Assembly: GCF_018918075.1 (NCBI RefSeq)
Contig: NZ_JAHLPW010000004.1
Span: forward strand, 241,080-305,079
DNA: 64,000 bases
Direction: 5' to 3'
From: Virgibacillus sp. MSJ-26
GTDB lineage: Bacteria; Bacillota; Bacilli; Bacillales; Amphibacillaceae
In this document: positions 62,555 through 64,000 of the stretch, piece by piece
How positions within the stretch are numbered: the stretch's first letter is position 1
How the letters are laid out: the number at the start of each line of letters is the position of its first letter
Notes under the pieces: generated by a model
What the model was told of the DNA's origin: nothing
What the model saw: only the letters and a program-made list of their open reading frames with translations
Databases searched by the model: none
Made by a program: the position numbers and the translations under genes

Positions 62555-62845
62555 TTATTTTTTAGGCATTAATAATGTATCAACAAAAAATGAAAATGCA
62601 TCTTTAAATGCCACACGATAAGTCAACTTACTTTGCTGGAATACTTGTTGAAATATATTTGATTTAAGATCTTCAATAAGATTATTCTTTGCCTCTTCAT
62701 CAAGATCTTTAATGCTTGAGGATAGCTTCTGTTCCAGATCCTGATAAATGCTCTCCATAAACATCTCGTATTCTTCACTGGTGATGATATTTTCCAAACG
62801 ACTTTCGATTAGTTGATTTACCAACTTTGGGAAACCATCAATCAT
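62555..62845 (-). CDS. hypothetical protein (96 aa)
   Basis: Highly helical acidic protein (QLIESRLENIITSEEYEMFM, SSSIKDLDEEAKNNLIEDL). AAAGGAGATGTTTAG precedes the ATG. First gene of the minus-strand group, divergent from an XRE regulator that may control it. Function unknown. Confidence 0.62.
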   Translation of the reverse strand: MIDGFPKLVNQLIESRLENIITSEEYEMFMESIYQDLEQKLSSSIKDLDEEAKNNLIEDLKSNIFQQVFQQSKLTYRVAFKDAFSFFVDTLLMPKK

Positions 62846-62868
62846 CTAAACATCTCCTTTTATTCACT

Positions 62869-62900
62869 ATATGAATATATTTATATTATGAATATAACAT
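62869..62900. promoter_or_regulatory. paired TATGAATATA repeats, candidate XRE operator
   Basis: TATGAATATA occurs twice in direct orientation (from 62870 and 62888, about 18 bases apart) in the 127-base region between the divergent genes. It could be an operator for the XRE protein starting at 62973. Confidence 0.5.
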
Positions 62901-62972
62901 AATATCTATTGATTGTAAAACCAGAAAATAATACGATTAAGTAAATAGAGTAATGAGAAGGGAAATTAATTA

Positions 62973-63335
62973 ATGGACGATTTACAGGCTGGAAAGTTGA
63001 TACGTAGGTTAAGAAGGGGAAGTAAATTAACAATGGTTAATTTTGCAAAGCAAATTGGTCTTTCTCAACCTTCTTTATCACGAATAGAAAGTGGTAACCA
63101 AGAGATCACTTTCTCCTTATTAGAAAAAATATGTAAGGCACTTAATATATCAATGGGTGATTTTCTTTATGCACTTGAAGGAGAAAGCAAACTACAAAAC
63201 ATTGAATTAAGTGAAGAAGATGATGTGAATACAGAAGAGGAACTTGATGCGGTATTAAATAAGATGGTTTCATCGTTATCGTTTGAGCAGAAGAAAGGGT
63301 TATACACGCTGTTACTGCCATATACTAAGGACTAG
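62973..63335 (+). CDS. XRE-family transcriptional regulator
   Basis: 120 residues: an N-terminal HTH (LIRRLRRGSKLTMVNFAKQIGLSQPSLSRIESGNQ) and an acidic C-terminal tail with a short helical end (SFEQKKGLYTLLLPY). It probably represses the divergent minus-strand group. GAGAAGGGAAATTAATTA precedes the ATG. Confidence 0.88.
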   Translation: MDDLQAGKLIRRLRRGSKLTMVNFAKQIGLSQPSLSRIESGNQEITFSLLEKICKALNISMGDFLYALEGESKLQNIELSEEDDVNTEEELDAVLNKMVSSLSFEQKKGLYTLLLPYTKD

Positions 63336-63513
63336 GGAGAACAAATATTTATATTAGAGTTGTAGTAGGAAGATTTACACTTTAATTTAGTGTATCAAGC
63401 ATGATTTGGTTGCTATATAATAGTCTGGTGACTATAATAAATATGTCTATTAATGCTACAAGATCGATTAACGCTACGAATATTTCTGGTGTTAGTACAA
63501 TTTGTAGGTCTAG

Positions 63514-63548
63514 AAAACGGAAGTGTCATAAAAAGGCACTTCCGTTTT
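63514..63548. terminator. bidirectional terminator next to the IS element
   Basis: AAAACGGAAGTG (63514-63525) pairs perfectly with CACTTCCGTTTT (63537-63548). It lies between the XRE gene and the transposase gene. Confidence 0.8.
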
Positions 63549-63580
63549 GGGCTTGTCAAATAAAGTGTGTAAGTTCTAAT

Positions 63581-64000
63581 TTATTCAAGATATTTTAACA
63601 CCCTATCTTTTAGATCATCATGGATTAAAAGTTGGTTCATAACCATCGCCCAGTTTGGTATACGACCATTTTCCCATTTGATTTCTAGTTCTTTGATTCG
63701 TAAAAATAATACTTTTAATAGAGCGTTCTCATTTGGGAACGCTCCTTTTTTGGTCACTTTTCTGAAGCTGGAATGAATGCTTTCTACGGCGTTCGTTGTG
63801 TACATTACTTTACGTATGGCACTTCCATAATCAAAAAGTTGTTCAACATGTTGGAAGTTTCGTGTCCACACGTCAATCGCTCCCGGATAGGCGCGCCATT
63901 GTTGTTTGAACGATTCGAAAGCATTAAGGCAAGCCTTGAGGCTGGGTGCACTGTAAACTTTCCTTAGGGCTTTGGTGAATGCTTTATAATCTTTACTAGG
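63581..64000 (-). mobile_element. IS256-family transposase, C-terminal part (cut by window end)
   Basis: The frame is open from the window end to a stop at 63581 and reads the C-terminal region of mutator/IS256 transposases: AFTKALRKVYSAP, QQWRAYPGAIDVWTRNFQHV, MYTTNAVESIHSSFRKVTKKG, and ALLKVLFLRIKELEIKW. The catalytic Glu lies in NAVES. The rest of the gene lies beyond the window. The IS terminal repeat is probably near 63550-63575, just after the hairpin terminator. Confidence 0.93.

Overview
The window looks like a chromosome segment of a low-GC, spore-forming Bacillaceae bacterium. The best fit is an Oceanobacillus/Virgibacillus/Bacillus-like genus; this is inferred from AT-rich codon use, strong AGGAGG-type ribosome binding sites, yfhH, a LysM-GH18 cortex-type enzyme, T-box and purine-riboswitch leaders, and a CstR/CoA-disulfide-reductase sulfur system. 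No rRNA, tRNA or CRISPR array was seen.

Layout. 0.2-8.4 kb: housekeeping genes (folE with an SDR reductase, sfsA, LysM-GH18, yfhH, two universal stress proteins, small unknowns). 8.5-10.9 kb: a first sulfur operon (CoA-disulfide reductase-rhodanese plus two single-domain rhodaneses) behind a promoter with a CstR-type operator in its spacer. 11-24 kb: D-lactate dehydrogenase, a chemoreceptor, a guanine-class riboswitch with an NCS2-like permease and a PRTase, a decayed IS200/IS605 end, a T-box leader with an EIIC-like membrane protein and ilvE, an M29 aminopeptidase, and a second guanine riboswitch with xpt-pbuX.

24.5-38.5 kb: a very AT-rich defence island, all on the minus strand: a HsdM-HsdS-like fusion with an altered motif IV, hsdM-hsdS-hsdR, an AbiJ-like HEPN protein, a two-gene module (Hsp90-type GHKL ATPase plus AlbA_2-TIR protein) and a decayed rhuM. 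The GHKL/AlbA_2-TIR pair is the best candidate here for an undescribed immune system. 38.5-44.1 kb: a mobile-element module: short serine-recombinase-like protein, XRE regulator, DnaC-like loader, replication protein, replication-relaxation protein, iteron-like palindromic repeats, and two look-alike leader attenuators that carry leader ORFs.

44.2-52.2 kb: a large reactive-sulfur detoxification cluster in three minus-strand units: (i) TusA-rhodanese, DsrE, rhodanese-persulfide dioxygenase, TusA, TauE, rhodanese and a second CoA-disulfide reductase; (ii) a nonsense-interrupted rhodanese-like gene and cstR; (iii) two rhodaneses, DUF302 and glutaredoxin. Two of these units and the first operon at 8.5-10.9 kb share an almost identical promoter with the operator inside a 17-nt spacer, so CstR probably controls both loci.

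52.3-64 kb: a cupin protein and two decayed neighbours (one ferritin-like), an MMPL/RND exporter split into two overlapping genes with its TetR regulator and a candidate TetR operator, a lone MNT nucleotidyltransferase, an HNH nuclease, several small unknown genes, an XRE regulator, and an IS256-family transposase cut by the window edge.
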